A DNA stretch of 64,000 nt from Rugamonas sp. A1-17 (GCA_025548565.1 JAJLPB010000020.1:1-64000), one strand, 5' to 3'; positions 8,549-17,539 are shown, counted from the stretch's first letter. The notes: a model not told the origin generated them from the letters alone. Program-made: numbers and translations.

Positions 8549-10131
8549 CGCTGGACCGCTTGCCATTCCAGCGTTTCCCATGCGGTGCCGCTGGCCGGCA
8601 GGCGCTTGAGCACCATGCGGTACGGCGGATACTTCTTCAGCGCTTCCAGGCGCGGCGCGAGATGCTCGTCGGCAGCCGCGCGCAGCACCGGCTCCTGGGC
8701 GGCCGGCAGCGTGTCGTAGGCTTCTCGCTGGATCAGCTGCGCCAGCGAGGCCGGCGCGATCAGGCCCACCGTATGGCCGGCGTCCGGCAACAGGTCGGAG
8801 GCCGCAGGCGCCTGCTTGCGGCGCACCGCCAGCACCTGGTCCACCAGCTTGCCGTCGGCAGAGAAGACCACCATGTCGCCCGCCACCGCCAGCGCGGGCT
8901 TGGCCTCGCCCATCGCGGTCGCCACGGTGCGCTCCCAGCGCGTGACGCCCTTGGCTTCGGTCTTGCGCACCGCGTCCTTGCCGCCGATGGCCGCCGTGAA
9001 CAAGCTGCCGTACAGAGCCTCGCCGCCCGCTTTCGCCTGGCGCGTCGCCACGAACACCGGCGTGTGCAAACGCGATCCGCCGTACCAGCACGCGGCGGCC
9101 GGGCCTTGCAGCTGGGTGGCCAGCGGCAGCACCGGTTCGGAGGTCTTGCCGCTCATTTTCTTGAGCATGGGCTGCAGCGCATCCCAGTCCACCGGCACGC
9201 TGAAGCAGGCGCTCGGATCGTGCGGCAGCACCGGCCACAGGGCGGCGTTGTCGTAGCCACCCTTGTGCAGCTTGTCCGCGTTGACCAGCACCTCGGAGCG
9301 CCACGCGCCCTTGCTGAAATCGAAGCGCAGCGCCTCCAGCGCGCCGAAGAAGGGCTGGTAGCCGAAGGACAGGAAGTCCGCCTTGACGGCGATGCTGTGG
9401 CCATCGGGCGCCGCCTGGTCCAGATGGAACTGCGGATGGAAGATGTTCTGCTTGGACTGGTCCGACGCCAGCAGGCTGGCGACTGTTTTGCCGGCCGCGC
9501 TGTCGGCGCTCTTGCCCTGGGCGCCGCCATACAACATGCCGGGATGCGACAGGATCACCAGCCGCTGGCCGTGCGCGGCGAACAGCATGGTGCGGTTGTA
9601 GGCGTAGTTAAGCGCATACACCGGCACCTTGTCGCCATCGACGCGCAGTTCGCCGGCCACGCTCATTTGCGTGTCCTTGAGCGCGACCTTGCCCGCCTCC
9701 TCCAACAAGCGTGTCAGCTGGTTGCGCGAGACGGCGATGGCGAAGTGCTTGAGCGAGCCGTCGGCGTCGCGCCACAGGGCCACCTCCGCCGGCTGGTCCA
9801 GCACCATGCGCAGCAGCTGGTCGCCCCAGCCCAGTTCATGTTCGTAGGCGATGCGCCGCAGGCTGCCTTTGAGGCCCAGCCGGTCCTCGCTTTGCTCGTA
9901 GTAGAACAGGAATTCCTCGCGCAGCACGTCGCGCGCCAGCGGCACCGTCAGCAGGTCGCGCGGCAGCGACGACAGGCTCTTGGTCATCACCAGCGCGTCC
10001 GGCCGGGACAAATCCAGCTTCAGGCTATTGACGTCCCCCATGAGATTCCAGCCCAGGAGCCGGTAAGCGGCTACCGCGGCCAGTACCACCGCGCCCCCGG
10101 CGAGCGATCCGACCAGTATTTTTTTATTCAT
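8545..10131 (-). CDS. yfaA: YfaA-like DUF2138 membrane-anchored protein
   Basis: A 528-residue protein beginning MNKKILVGSLAGGAVVLAAVAAY, a single N-terminal membrane anchor, with a large periplasmic part. It matches the DUF2138/YfaA family by length, by the SLKLDLSRPDALVMTKSLSSLPRDLL opening (the conserved block runs residues 33-57), and by being first in a yfaATSQP-type operon. The frame is open to 10188, but that start would lie inside the likely promoter, so ATG 10131 is preferred. It has no recognisable enzyme motif. It may hold the alpha-2-macroglobulin complex at the inner membrane; this is inference from the operon only. Confidence 0.85.
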   Translation of the reverse strand: MNKKILVGSLAGGAVVLAAVAAYRLLGWNLMGDVNSLKLDLSRPDALVMTKSLSSLPRDLLTVPLARDVLREEFLFYYEQSEDRLGLKGSLRRIAYEHELGWGDQLLRMVLDQPAEVALWRDADGSLKHFAIAVSRNQLTRLLEEAGKVALKDTQMSVAGELRVDGDKVPVYALNYAYNRTMLFAAHGQRLVILSHPGMLYGGAQGKSADSAAGKTVASLLASDQSKQNIFHPQFHLDQAAPDGHSIAVKADFLSFGYQPFFGALEALRFDFSKGAWRSEVLVNADKLHKGGYDNAALWPVLPHDPSACFSVPVDWDALQPMLKKMSGKTSEPVLPLATQLQGPAAACWYGGSRLHTPVFVATRQAKAGGEALYGSLFTAAIGGKDAVRKTEAKGVTRWERTVATAMGEAKPALAVAGDMVVFSADGKLVDQVLAVRRKQAPAASDLLPDAGHTVGLIAPASLAQLIQREAYDTLPAAQEPVLRAAADEHLAPRLEALKKYPPYRMVLKRLPASGTAWETLEWQAVQR

Positions 10132-10140
10132 GGGCGACGA

Positions 10141-10188
10141 TTGCCAAGTTAGTAATAAGTTATAAATAATAACATGCCAACTCGGCAA
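10141..10188. promoter_or_regulatory. Divergent yfa promoter region with inverted repeat
   Basis: On the minus strand TTGGCA (10180-10175) and TATTAC (10157-10152) are separated by exactly 17 bases, giving a good sigma-70-like promoter for the yfaA operon with a short leader of about 14 bases. The core is flanked by an imperfect inverted repeat, TTGCCAAGTT (10141-10150) and AACTCGGCAA (10179-10188), with one mismatch. That could be an operator. The motifs are seen; the function is inferred. Confidence 0.45.
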
Positions 10189-10248
10189 CTGAGAGCGCGC
10201 ACGGTACGAAAGCGTAAAATAGCGGTTTCGCCGATCCGATCACCCCTC

Positions 10249-11721
10249 ATGTCCATCCTGCTCACCACCCTCAACGCCCGCTACACCCACGCCTCGCTGG
10301 GCCTGCGCTATCTTCTGGCGAACATGGGCGAGCTGCAGGAACAGACACGCCTGCAGGAATTCGTCATCGGCGCCAAGACCACCGAGATCGTCGAACGCAT
10401 CCTGGCGCACGCGCCGAAGATCGTCGGTTTCGGCATCTATATCTGGAACGTCGAGGAGACCACCAAGGTCGTCGCCATGCTCAAGCGCGTGGCGCCACAC
10501 GTGACCGTGGTGCTGGGCGGGCCGGAGGTGTCCTATGAATCGAACGAGCAGGAAATCGTCAAGCTGGCGGACTACCTGATCACCGGCTGGGGCGACGTCA
10601 CCTTCCCCAAGCTGTGCGGCGAGATCCTCAACGGCCCCAAGCCGCTGATGAAGATCCACGCCGGCGTGCAGCCGCCGATGGCCGAGATCAAGCTGCCCTA
10701 CTCGCTCTACACCGACGATGACATCAAGAACCGCACCATCTACGTGGAAGCCTCGCGCGGCTGCCCGTTCAAGTGCGAGTTCTGCCTGTCTGCCCTGGAC
10801 AAGACGGCGTGGCCGTTCGCGCTCGACCACTTCCTGGCCGAGATGGAGGCGCTGCACGCGCGCGGCGCACGGCTGTTCAAGTTCGTCGACCGCACCTTCA
10901 ACCTGAATATCAAGACCAGCCTGAAGATCATGCAGTTCTTCCTCGATAAGCTGGAGGCCAATCCGGACGATCCGGTCTACGCCCACTTCGAGCTGGTGCC
11001 GGACCACCTGCCGGACGCACTGAAAGAGGGCATCGGCAAATTCCCGCACGGCGCGCTGCAGTTCGAGATCGGCATCCAGAGCTTCAACCCGGCGGTGCAG
11101 ACGCTGGTCAGCCGCAAGCAGGACAACCAGAAGGCCGCCGACAACATCCGCTGGCTGACCGACCACTCCAACGCCCACATGCACGTGGACCTGATCGCCG
11201 GCCTGCCCGGCGAGACGGTGGAGAGCTTCGCCGAAGGCTTCAACAAGCTGTGGGCCTTGAATCCGCACGAGATCCAGTTCGGCATCCTCAAGCGGCTGCG
11301 CGGCACGCCCATCATCCGCCACACGCAGGAATACGGCCTGGTGTTCGAACCGTACGCGCCCTACACCATCCTGGCCAACCGCGACATCGACTTCCCGACC
11401 ATGCAGCGCCTGGTGCGCTTCGCGCGCTACTGGGACCTGGTGGCCAACTCCGGCCGCTTCGGCCACACGCTGCCGGTGCTGCTGGGCGGCGATGCGTTCG
11501 GCCGCTTCATGGCCTTCTCGGACTGGCTGTACGCGAACACCGACGCCACCCACCGCATCGCGCTGGAGCGCCTGGTGGCGATGGTGGCGAAATACCTGCA
11601 CAGCCAGGGCATGGACAAGGACGCCGCCGAGGCACTGCTGGCCAGCGATTACGCCGGCGCCAGGCCTAAACCCGCCGAGACGCCGGCGCCCAAGCGCCAG
11701 GCCCGCCGGCTGGCCGCTTGA
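10249..11721 (+). CDS. B12-binding domain radical SAM protein (DUF4080 type)
   Basis: A 490-residue protein. Residues 1 to about 140 form a cobalamin-binding-like Rossmann domain (HAPKIVGFGIYIWN, VVLGGPEVSYE, TGWGD). The radical SAM core follows with the cluster motif C172-x3-C176-x2-C179 in SRGCPFKCEFC. The C-terminal third (from ADYWDL-like ARYWDLVANSGRFG) matches DUF4080. It would cleave S-adenosylmethionine for a radical reaction; the substrate is unknown. ATG 10249 is chosen because residues 1-25 of the longer frame are Arg-rich and unlike the family, and a TAAAAT -10-like box sits at 10215-10220. It is transcribed away from the yfa operon. Confidence 0.88.
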   Translation: MSILLTTLNARYTHASLGLRYLLANMGELQEQTRLQEFVIGAKTTEIVERILAHAPKIVGFGIYIWNVEETTKVVAMLKRVAPHVTVVLGGPEVSYESNEQEIVKLADYLITGWGDVTFPKLCGEILNGPKPLMKIHAGVQPPMAEIKLPYSLYTDDDIKNRTIYVEASRGCPFKCEFCLSALDKTAWPFALDHFLAEMEALHARGARLFKFVDRTFNLNIKTSLKIMQFFLDKLEANPDDPVYAHFELVPDHLPDALKEGIGKFPHGALQFEIGIQSFNPAVQTLVSRKQDNQKAADNIRWLTDHSNAHMHVDLIAGLPGETVESFAEGFNKLWALNPHEIQFGILKRLRGTPIIRHTQEYGLVFEPYAPYTILANRDIDFPTMQRLVRFARYWDLVANSGRFGHTLPVLLGGDAFGRFMAFSDWLYANTDATHRIALERLVAMVAKYLHSQGMDKDAAEALLASDYAGARPKPAETPAPKRQARRLAA

Positions 11722-11787
11722 GCGGGGCCGCCGGCTCCTTCGCAAGCACAGGTGGCGGCCAGGGCCAAACTCCCTTAAACTGACGCA

Positions 11788-12915
11788 ATGCCTATCGCAA
11801 AAGAGCCCACTCTCACTCTCAATCCCGGTGCCGCCAAGGGGCCTTCGGTCGCTGCGGGCGGCACCTGGCAAGTGCACGCTCTGGCCCAGGGCAAGACCAT
11901 GGCCACCATCACGGGGCTGATCAAGACCCTCAAGGCCGACGGCGTCAAATGGGACCTGACGGCGATCGACAGCATGGACCACATCGGCGCCCAGCTGCTG
12001 TGGAACGCCTGGGGCAAGACCCGGCCGGCCGACCTGCAACTGGCGCCCGGCCAGGAGGAATTCTTCAACCGCCTCGAATCGACCGGCAAGCTGGAACTGC
12101 CGGCGGCCCGCCCGCAGCGCCTGACGTGGGTGATGAAGCTCGGCTTCGCGATGCTGCTGTTCTTCGAGCACCTGATCGCCCTCACCTCGCTGATCGGCCA
12201 GGTGGTGCAGGAACTGTGGCGCTTCGCGCGCGCGCCGATGCGCGGACCGTGGAAGGAAATCTCCGCGAACATCTTCCACGCCGGCTTCCAGGCGCTGGGC
12301 ATCACGGCGCTGGTCGGATTTTTGATCGGCGTGGTGTTCTCCTACCTGTCGGCACAGCAGCTGCGCAACTTCGGCGGCGACATCTTCCTGGTCAACCTGC
12401 TCGGCATGAGCATCATCCGCGAACTGGGGCCGCTGCTGGCGGCGATCCTGGTGGCCGGCCGCTCCGGCTCCTCCATCACCGCGCAACTGGGCGTGATGCG
12501 CGTGACCGAGGAGCTGGACGCCATGCTGGTGATGGGCATCTCGCACGGCTTCCGCCTGATCATGCCCAAGGTGCTGGCCCTGGCCATCGCCATGCCGCTG
12601 CTGGTGATCTGGACCGACACCATCGCGCTGTTGGGCGGCATGGTGTCTGCCAAGGTGGAGCTGAACCTGTCGCCGCAATACTTCATCCTCAAGCTGCCGG
12701 ATGCGGTGCCGCTGGCGAACTACATGATCGGCCTTGGCAAGGGCACGGTGTTCGGCATCCTGATCGCGCTGGTGTCGTGCCACTTCGGCCTGCGCATCAA
12801 GCCGAACACGGAAAGCCTGGGGCGCGGCACCACCACCTCGGTGGTCACGGCGATCACCGCGGTGATCCTGGCCGACGCCGTGTTCGCGATCGTCTTCAGC
12901 GGCGTGGGGTTCTGA
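11788..12915 (+). CDS. MlaE-family ABC transporter permease with N-terminal STAS-like domain
   Basis: A 375-residue permease. Residues 25-115 form a STAS/MlaB-like domain (WQVHALAQGKTMATI...WDLTAIDSMDHIGAQLLW). The rest is an MlaE/YrbE permease with five or so hydrophobic segments and the family signature ELGPLLAAILVAGRSGSSITAQLG at about 212-235 (its conserved ELGPLL..ILVAGR core is intact). It forms the membrane part of an MCE-type importer or exporter of lipids across the envelope. Its TGA overlaps the ATG of the ATPase (TGATG at 12913-12917), so the genes are coupled. The fused STAS replaces the separate MlaB of E. coli. Confidence 0.93.
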   Translation: MPIAKEPTLTLNPGAAKGPSVAAGGTWQVHALAQGKTMATITGLIKTLKADGVKWDLTAIDSMDHIGAQLLWNAWGKTRPADLQLAPGQEEFFNRLESTGKLELPAARPQRLTWVMKLGFAMLLFFEHLIALTSLIGQVVQELWRFARAPMRGPWKEISANIFHAGFQALGITALVGFLIGVVFSYLSAQQLRNFGGDIFLVNLLGMSIIRELGPLLAAILVAGRSGSSITAQLGVMRVTEELDAMLVMGISHGFRLIMPKVLALAIAMPLLVIWTDTIALLGGMVSAKVELNLSPQYFILKLPDAVPLANYMIGLGKGTVFGILIALVSCHFGLRIKPNTESLGRGTTTSVVTAITAVILADAVFAIVFSGVGF

Positions 12916-13772
12916 TGGCCAATCAAGCACTCGTCCCCGAAAAAGTCTGCGGCCCCGGCACCGGCGAACTGACGCTGGACGGCAGCGTGCCTATCGTCGA
13001 GATCACCGGCCTGTGGACCAAGTACGGCCGCACCGTCGTGCATCAAGACTTGAACCTCGAAATCGTCCAGGGCGAGATCCTGTCCATCGTCGGCGGTTCC
13101 GGCACCGGCAAGACCACGCTGCTGCGCCAGATGCTCGGGCTGGAGACGCCAGCGCGCGGTTGCGTGCGCGTGTTCGGCGAGGACATCAGCGAGATCGGCT
13201 CCGACCAGCTGCAGCAGCTGCGCAACCACTGGGGCATGCTGTTCCAGCAGGGCGCCCTGTATTCGGCGCTGACGGTGTTCGAGAACATCGCCCAGCCGAT
13301 GCGCGAACTGGGCACGCTGCCCGAGGACCTGGTGCGCGACGCCGTGCTGCTGAAGATGAACATGGTCGGCATGGGCCCGGAGCACGCCAACAAGATGCCG
13401 TCCGACCTGTCCGGCGGCATGGTCAAGCGGGTGGCGCTGGCGCGCGCGCTGGCGCTCGAACCGCGCCTGCTGTTCCTCGACGAGCCGACCGCCGGCCTCG
13501 ATCCCGACCTGTCCGAAGCCTTCGTCTCGCTGATCAAATCGCTGCACCGCGAGCTGGGGCTGACGGTGGTGATGGTCACCCACGATCTCGATACGCTGTT
13601 CGCCCTGTCGACCCGCATCGCCGTGCTGGCCGAAAAACATGTGATCGCGCTTGGCCCGCTGCGCGACCTGCTGACCATCGACCACCCGTTCATCAAGGAG
13701 TTCTTCCTCGGCGACCGTGGCCGCCGCGCGCTGGAAGCGCTGGACGAAAAAACCAATACGGAGCACCACTGA
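12915..13772 (+). CDS. MlaF-like ABC transporter ATPase
   Basis: A 285-residue ATP-binding subunit. Walker A is GGSGTGKTT at residues 60-68, the signature is DLSGGMVKR, Walker B is LLFLDEP and the switch His lies in MVTHDLD. SGGMxKR is typical of the MCE/Mla-type ATPases. It powers the lipid transporter with the permease directly upstream. Start and stop both overlap neighbours (TGATG at each end), so the first three genes of the operon are translationally coupled. Confidence 0.95.
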   Translation: MANQALVPEKVCGPGTGELTLDGSVPIVEITGLWTKYGRTVVHQDLNLEIVQGEILSIVGGSGTGKTTLLRQMLGLETPARGCVRVFGEDISEIGSDQLQQLRNHWGMLFQQGALYSALTVFENIAQPMRELGTLPEDLVRDAVLLKMNMVGMGPEHANKMPSDLSGGMVKRVALARALALEPRLLFLDEPTAGLDPDLSEAFVSLIKSLHRELGLTVVMVTHDLDTLFALSTRIAVLAEKHVIALGPLRDLLTIDHPFIKEFFLGDRGRRALEALDEKTNTEHH

Positions 13773-14710
13773 TGGAAAACCGATCCCACGCACTCACCAC
13801 CGGCTTCTTCACGATCACGCTGCTGATCGCGGCCATCCTGTTCGGCCTGTGGTTCAACCGCGACCGCGTGCAGCGCGCGCCCTTCGTGATCGCCACCGCG
13901 CAATCGGTGCCGGGCCTGAACCCGCAGGCGCCGGTGCGCTATCGCGGCCTGGAGGTGGGCAAGGTCGGCAGCATCGCCTTCGATCCCAAGGTGGCCGGCC
14001 AGATCCTCGTCACCCTCAATATCAACACCGACGCGCCGATCACCAAGACCACCTTCGCCACGCTGGGCTACCAGGGCGTGACCGGCATCGCCTTCATCCA
14101 GCTGGACGACGACAAGGTCGGCTCGCCGCTGCTGGCCACCAACAGCGACAACCCGGCCCGCATTCCGCTGCGCCCCGGCTTCTTCGACCAGCTGGAAAAA
14201 CGCGGCAAGGAGATCCTGACCCAGTCCGAGGAAGTGACGCGCAAGCTCAATACGTTGCTCAGTCCCGAGAACCAGAAGACCATCCTCGCCGCGTTCTCCG
14301 ATGTCAGCGCCACCGCCAACGCCTACCGCGAGCTGCCGGCCAAGCTGGAGCCGACCATCGCCAAGCTGCCGGCGCTGGCCGAACAAACGCAGCACACGCT
14401 GAACTCCTTCAACACGCTGGCCAGCGATTCGGACCGCCTGGTGAAAACCCTGCAGGCGCCGGACGGCCCGATCGCCCGCATCGCCGCCACCGCGGACCGC
14501 ATCGGCGGCTCGGTGGAGGCGGTGGCCGGCGGCATAGAACTCGACACGCTGCCGCAAGTGAACTCGCTGTCCGACGACACCAAGGCCTCGATGCGCGCGC
14601 TGCGCAAGACCATGAACAAGATTAACGACCGTCCGCAAAGCCTGATCTTCGGTTCGCCCGGCACGCCGCCCGGCCCCGGCGAAGAAGGCTTTTCCGCCTC
14701 GTCCAAATAA
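13772..14710 (+). CDS. MlaD/MCE-domain substrate-binding protein
   Basis: A 312-residue protein with one N-terminal membrane helix (FFTITLLIAAILFGLWF, residues 12-28), then an MCE domain with the hallmark VRYRGLEVGKVGSIAFDP at about 54-71. The C-terminal part (150-290) is helical and likely coiled, as in single-MCE proteins that build a periplasmic tunnel. It hands lipids between the permease and the outer-membrane side. The ATG overlaps the ATPase TGA. Ten bases separate it from the auxiliary lipoprotein gene downstream. Confidence 0.93.
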   Translation: MENRSHALTTGFFTITLLIAAILFGLWFNRDRVQRAPFVIATAQSVPGLNPQAPVRYRGLEVGKVGSIAFDPKVAGQILVTLNINTDAPITKTTFATLGYQGVTGIAFIQLDDDKVGSPLLATNSDNPARIPLRPGFFDQLEKRGKEILTQSEEVTRKLNTLLSPENQKTILAAFSDVSATANAYRELPAKLEPTIAKLPALAEQTQHTLNSFNTLASDSDRLVKTLQAPDGPIARIAATADRIGGSVEAVAGGIELDTLPQVNSLSDDTKASMRALRKTMNKINDRPQSLIFGSPGTPPGPGEEGFSASSK

Positions 14711-14720
14711 GGATCTCCAG

Positions 14721-15335
14721 ATGACTTCCGCCATCCGCAACGCCATCGCCGTCGCCGCTGCCGCCGCCCTGCTGGGCGCCTGCGCCAGCAAGGGCCAGCC
14801 GACCGCGCAATACGATTTCGGCCCGCTGCAGCAAACGCCCGCGTCCGCGCAAGTGCCGTCCGCCATCGGCGCCCTGATCGTGGCCGACATCGCCGGTCCC
14901 AACGCGCTCGACACGGAACGCATGCAATACCGCCTGCTGTACGCGGACGCGCGCCAGTCGCGCCCCTACGCCTACAACCAGTGGACCGCCACGCCGTTCC
15001 AGCTGATGACCCAGCGCATGAAGGCGCGCATCGCGCAGGCCGGCGTCAAGGTGCTGTCGACCACCGACGCCGCCGCCAGCCCGACCGTGCTGCGCATGGA
15101 GGTCAACGACTTCGCGCAGAACTTCGACAGCGCCACCAGCAGCACCGGCGTGGTCGACCTGCGCGCCTCGCTGTTCCGCAACCACAAGCTGGTGGACCAG
15201 AAGACCTTCACCCGCAGCAGCCCGGCTCCGAGCCCGGACGCCGCCGGCGGCGCCCAGGCGCTGGCGGCCGCCACCGACGCCGTCACCGCCGACGTGCTGG
15301 CCTGGCTGGCGACCCTGCCGCCGCAGAAGGAATGA
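14721..15335 (+). CDS. ABC-type transport auxiliary lipoprotein (PqiC/DUF330-like)
   Basis: A 204-residue lipoprotein with the lipobox LLGAC, acylated Cys at residue 21. The body has the YDFGPLQQ opening and the LRLEV/LLYADARQSRPYAYNQW-type middle of the PqiC/auxiliary lipoprotein family (the second motif spans residues 73-90). In MCE systems this lipoprotein sits at the outer membrane and contacts the MCE tunnel. Position directly after the MCE gene supports this. The stop TGA (15333-15335) overlaps the next ATG. Confidence 0.88.
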   Translation: MTSAIRNAIAVAAAAALLGACASKGQPTAQYDFGPLQQTPASAQVPSAIGALIVADIAGPNALDTERMQYRLLYADARQSRPYAYNQWTATPFQLMTQRMKARIAQAGVKVLSTTDAAASPTVLRMEVNDFAQNFDSATSSTGVVDLRASLFRNHKLVDQKTFTRSSPAPSPDAAGGAQALAAATDAVTADVLAWLATLPPQKE

Positions 15336-16489
15336 CGGACTCCGCGCCAGCCGCGCCGCTGCCTCCACCCGCCGAGGCGCCGGCCAGCAAGCCGTCACCG
15401 TTCACGCGGGCGGCGCTGCTGGCCTATGTGCTGCTGATCGTCTACGCCAGCTGGTTCCCGTTCTCGGGCTGGCACAACCAGGGATTGTCGCCGCTGATCT
15501 TCCTGGAAAACACCAGCATGCCGCGCTACTGGACCAAGTTCGACGCCATCACCAACGTGATCGGCTACATGCCGCTGGGGACGCTGATCGTGTACGCGCT
15601 GTATCCGCGCTTCAAGGGCATCGCCGCGTGGCTGATGGCGGCCGTCAGCGGCTTGCTGCTGTCGGGCCTGATGGAGGGCGTGCAGACCTACCTGCCCAGC
15701 CGCGTCTCGTCCAACCTGGACTTCTACACCAACGCCGCCGGCTGCGCGCTGGGCGCGGTGGTCGGCGTGCTGACCGTGCGCCGCCTGCTGGACCAGAGCC
15801 AGCTGCAACGCCTGCGCCAGGCCTGGTTCACGCCGCACGCCAGCCAGGGCCTGGTGCTGCTGGCGTTGTGGCCGCTGGCGCAGATGTATCCGCAGAGTTT
15901 CCTGTTCGGCCTGGGGCAGCTGCTGCCCATCCTGTCGGAGTGGCTGTCGCAGCTGCTCGACACCGACATCGACCTGGCCAGCTATGTCCGCCCGGATACG
16001 ATCCTGACGGTGGAACAATACTGGCTGTCGGAAACCATCATCACCGCCTGCGGCATGGTGGGCGCCGCGCTGACGCTGCTGTGCCTGCTGCGCAAGCCGG
16101 CTCCGCGCGGATTGCTGGTGGGCGGCATGATAGGCGCCGCCATCGTCGTCAAGGCGCTGGCGACGGCGCTGCTGTTCTCGCCGGAGAACGCCTTCGTCTG
16201 GGTCACGCCGGGGGCCGAGGGCGGCTTCCTGATCGGCGCCATCATGCTGGCCGGCCTGGCCTTCGCGCCCCACGTGGCGCAGCGGCGGCTGGCGGTGACC
16301 ACGTTGCTGCTGAGCCTGGTGATCGTCAACACCACGCCGGCCAACCCGTATTTTGTCGCCACACTGCAGACCTGGGTGCAGGGCAAATTCCTCAACTTCA
16401 ACGGTGCGGCGCAGTTCCTGACCTTGCTGTGGCCCTTCTTCGCGGTATGGTTCCTGTGGCTGCCTTCTCACAAGCTCAATAAGCCGTGA
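15332..16489 (+). CDS. VanZ-family integral membrane protein
   Basis: A 385-residue polytopic membrane protein. The N-terminal half has the VanZ-like pattern: a first helix LLAYVLLIVYASWFPFSGW, then KFDAITNVIGYMPLGTL and the conserved GLLLSGLMEGVQTYLPSR with SSNLDFYTNAAGCALG. The C-terminal half adds further hydrophobic helices. The function of chromosomal VanZ proteins outside glycopeptide resistance is not established. Coupling to the auxiliary lipoprotein (ATG 15332 inside its stop) suggests it may belong to the MCE operon. This operon link is inference. Confidence 0.85.
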   Translation: MTDSAPAAPLPPPAEAPASKPSPFTRAALLAYVLLIVYASWFPFSGWHNQGLSPLIFLENTSMPRYWTKFDAITNVIGYMPLGTLIVYALYPRFKGIAAWLMAAVSGLLLSGLMEGVQTYLPSRVSSNLDFYTNAAGCALGAVVGVLTVRRLLDQSQLQRLRQAWFTPHASQGLVLLALWPLAQMYPQSFLFGLGQLLPILSEWLSQLLDTDIDLASYVRPDTILTVEQYWLSETIITACGMVGAALTLLCLLRKPAPRGLLVGGMIGAAIVVKALATALLFSPENAFVWVTPGAEGGFLIGAIMLAGLAFAPHVAQRRLAVTTLLLSLVIVNTTPANPYFVATLQTWVQGKFLNFNGAAQFLTLLWPFFAVWFLWLPSHKLNKP

Positions 16490-16539
16490 CTAAGGGTTAG
16501 CGGGTATCATAGCGGCTACATTTTCCCCGAGGTACAGCC

Positions 16540-16857
16540 ATGAGCGATACTCCCTACTACAAACACCACGTCTTCTTCTGCATGAACAAGCGTGACGACG
16601 GCCGCAACAGCTGCGGCGACCATGGCGCGGAGACCGCGCAGAAGCACGCCAAGAAGCGCTGCAAGGAACTCAACATCAACGGCCAGGGCCAGGTCCGCAT
16701 CAACCAGGCGGGCTGCCTGGATCGCTGCGAAGAAGGCCCGGTGCTGGTGGTCTATCCGGAAGGCACCTGGTACACCTACGTCGACACCAGCGACATCGAT
16801 GAAATCATCGACACCCACCTGGTGCAGGGCAAGGTTGTCGACCGTCTGAAAATCTAA
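16540..16857 (+). CDS. Thioredoxin-like (2Fe-2S) ferredoxin domain protein
   Basis: A 105-residue protein with Cys at positions 14, 25, 59 and 63 in the order seen in thioredoxin-fold [2Fe-2S] ferredoxins (HVFFCMNKR, SCG, QAGCLDRCEEGP); C41 is extra. The VVYPEGTWYTYV segment is also typical. It should be a small soluble electron carrier; partner unknown. A GAGG Shine-Dalgarno precedes the ATG. Its TAA (16855-16857) overlaps the ATG of the hydrolase downstream, so the two are a coupled pair. Confidence 0.9.
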   Translation: MSDTPYYKHHVFFCMNKRDDGRNSCGDHGAETAQKHAKKRCKELNINGQGQVRINQAGCLDRCEEGPVLVVYPEGTWYTYVDTSDIDEIIDTHLVQGKVVDRLKI

Positions 16858-17528
16858 TGAACATGAACAAGAACGAAAAATTCACCCTGGCCGGCGGCGC
16901 CGGCCAAATGGAAGGCATCCTCGACTATCCGAAGAGCACGCCGCGCGGCATCGCGCTGGTGGCCCATCCGCATCCGCTGTACGGCGGCACCATGGACAAC
17001 AAGGTCGCCGTCACGCTGGCGCGCACCTTCGTCAACCTGGGCTACGTGGTGGCGCGCATCAACTTCCGCGGCGTCGGCGCCTCGGAGGGCGTGCATGACC
17101 ACGGCCATGGCGAGACCGACGACATGGGCATCCTGCACGCGTGGATGACGGCCAGGTATCCGGGCCTGCCGGTGGCATTGTCGGGCTTCTCGTTCGGCAC
17201 CTTCGTGCAGTCGCAGCTGGCGCAGCGCCTGGCCGCGGCCGGCACGCCGGCCGAGCGCCTGGTGCTGGTCGGCAGCGCGGCCAAGAAATGGGAGATGGCG
17301 CCGGTGCCTGCCGACACCATCCTGATCCACGGCGAAAACGACGACACCATCCCGCTGATCGATGTGCTGGACTGGCTGCGTCCGCAGGACATCCCGGTCA
17401 TCGTGATCCCCGGCGCCGACCACTTCTTCCACCGCAAGCTGCAACACATCAAGGGCTGGGTCACGCAGCTGTGGCACCGCACGACCGACGTTGCCGAGAC
17501 GGAAACGGACACCGCAACAGCGGATTAA
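16857..17528 (+). CDS. Alpha/beta hydrolase of the dienelactone-hydrolase-like type
   Basis: A 223-residue cytosolic alpha/beta hydrolase. The oxyanion region is AHPHPLYGGTMDNKV, the nucleophile is Ser in GFSFG, the acid is in HGENDDTIP and the catalytic His is in GADHFFHRK. This set is typical of a small bacterial family annotated as alpha/beta hydrolase or CocE-like serine esterase. The substrate cannot be told. It is translationally coupled to the ferredoxin gene upstream, an arrangement seen often in Burkholderiales. Confidence 0.9.
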   Translation: MNMNKNEKFTLAGGAGQMEGILDYPKSTPRGIALVAHPHPLYGGTMDNKVAVTLARTFVNLGYVVARINFRGVGASEGVHDHGHGETDDMGILHAWMTARYPGLPVALSGFSFGTFVQSQLAQRLAAAGTPAERLVLVGSAAKKWEMAPVPADTILIHGENDDTIPLIDVLDWLRPQDIPVIVIPGADHFFHRKLQHIKGWVTQLWHRTTDVAETETDTATAD

Positions 17529-17533
17529 ACCCC

Positions 17534-17539
17534 TATAAT
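17534..17539 (+). promoter_or_regulatory. -10 element upstream of dacC
   Basis: A perfect TATAAT lies 38 bases before the dacC start. I find no good -35 at 17 bases, so this rests on the -10 alone. Confidence 0.35.

Noticed and set aside
10132..10188. A longer yfaA start at 10188
   Set aside because: It would place the coding start upstream of the predicted -10 region; the MNKK start gives a proper membrane anchor.
10240..12930. An 896-residue minus-strand open frame
   Set aside because: It is the shadow of the radical SAM and permease genes, which both have clear motifs.
13043..14923. A 626-residue minus-strand open frame
   Set aside because: Antisense to the ATPase and MCE genes; Arg/Gly-rich, no motif.
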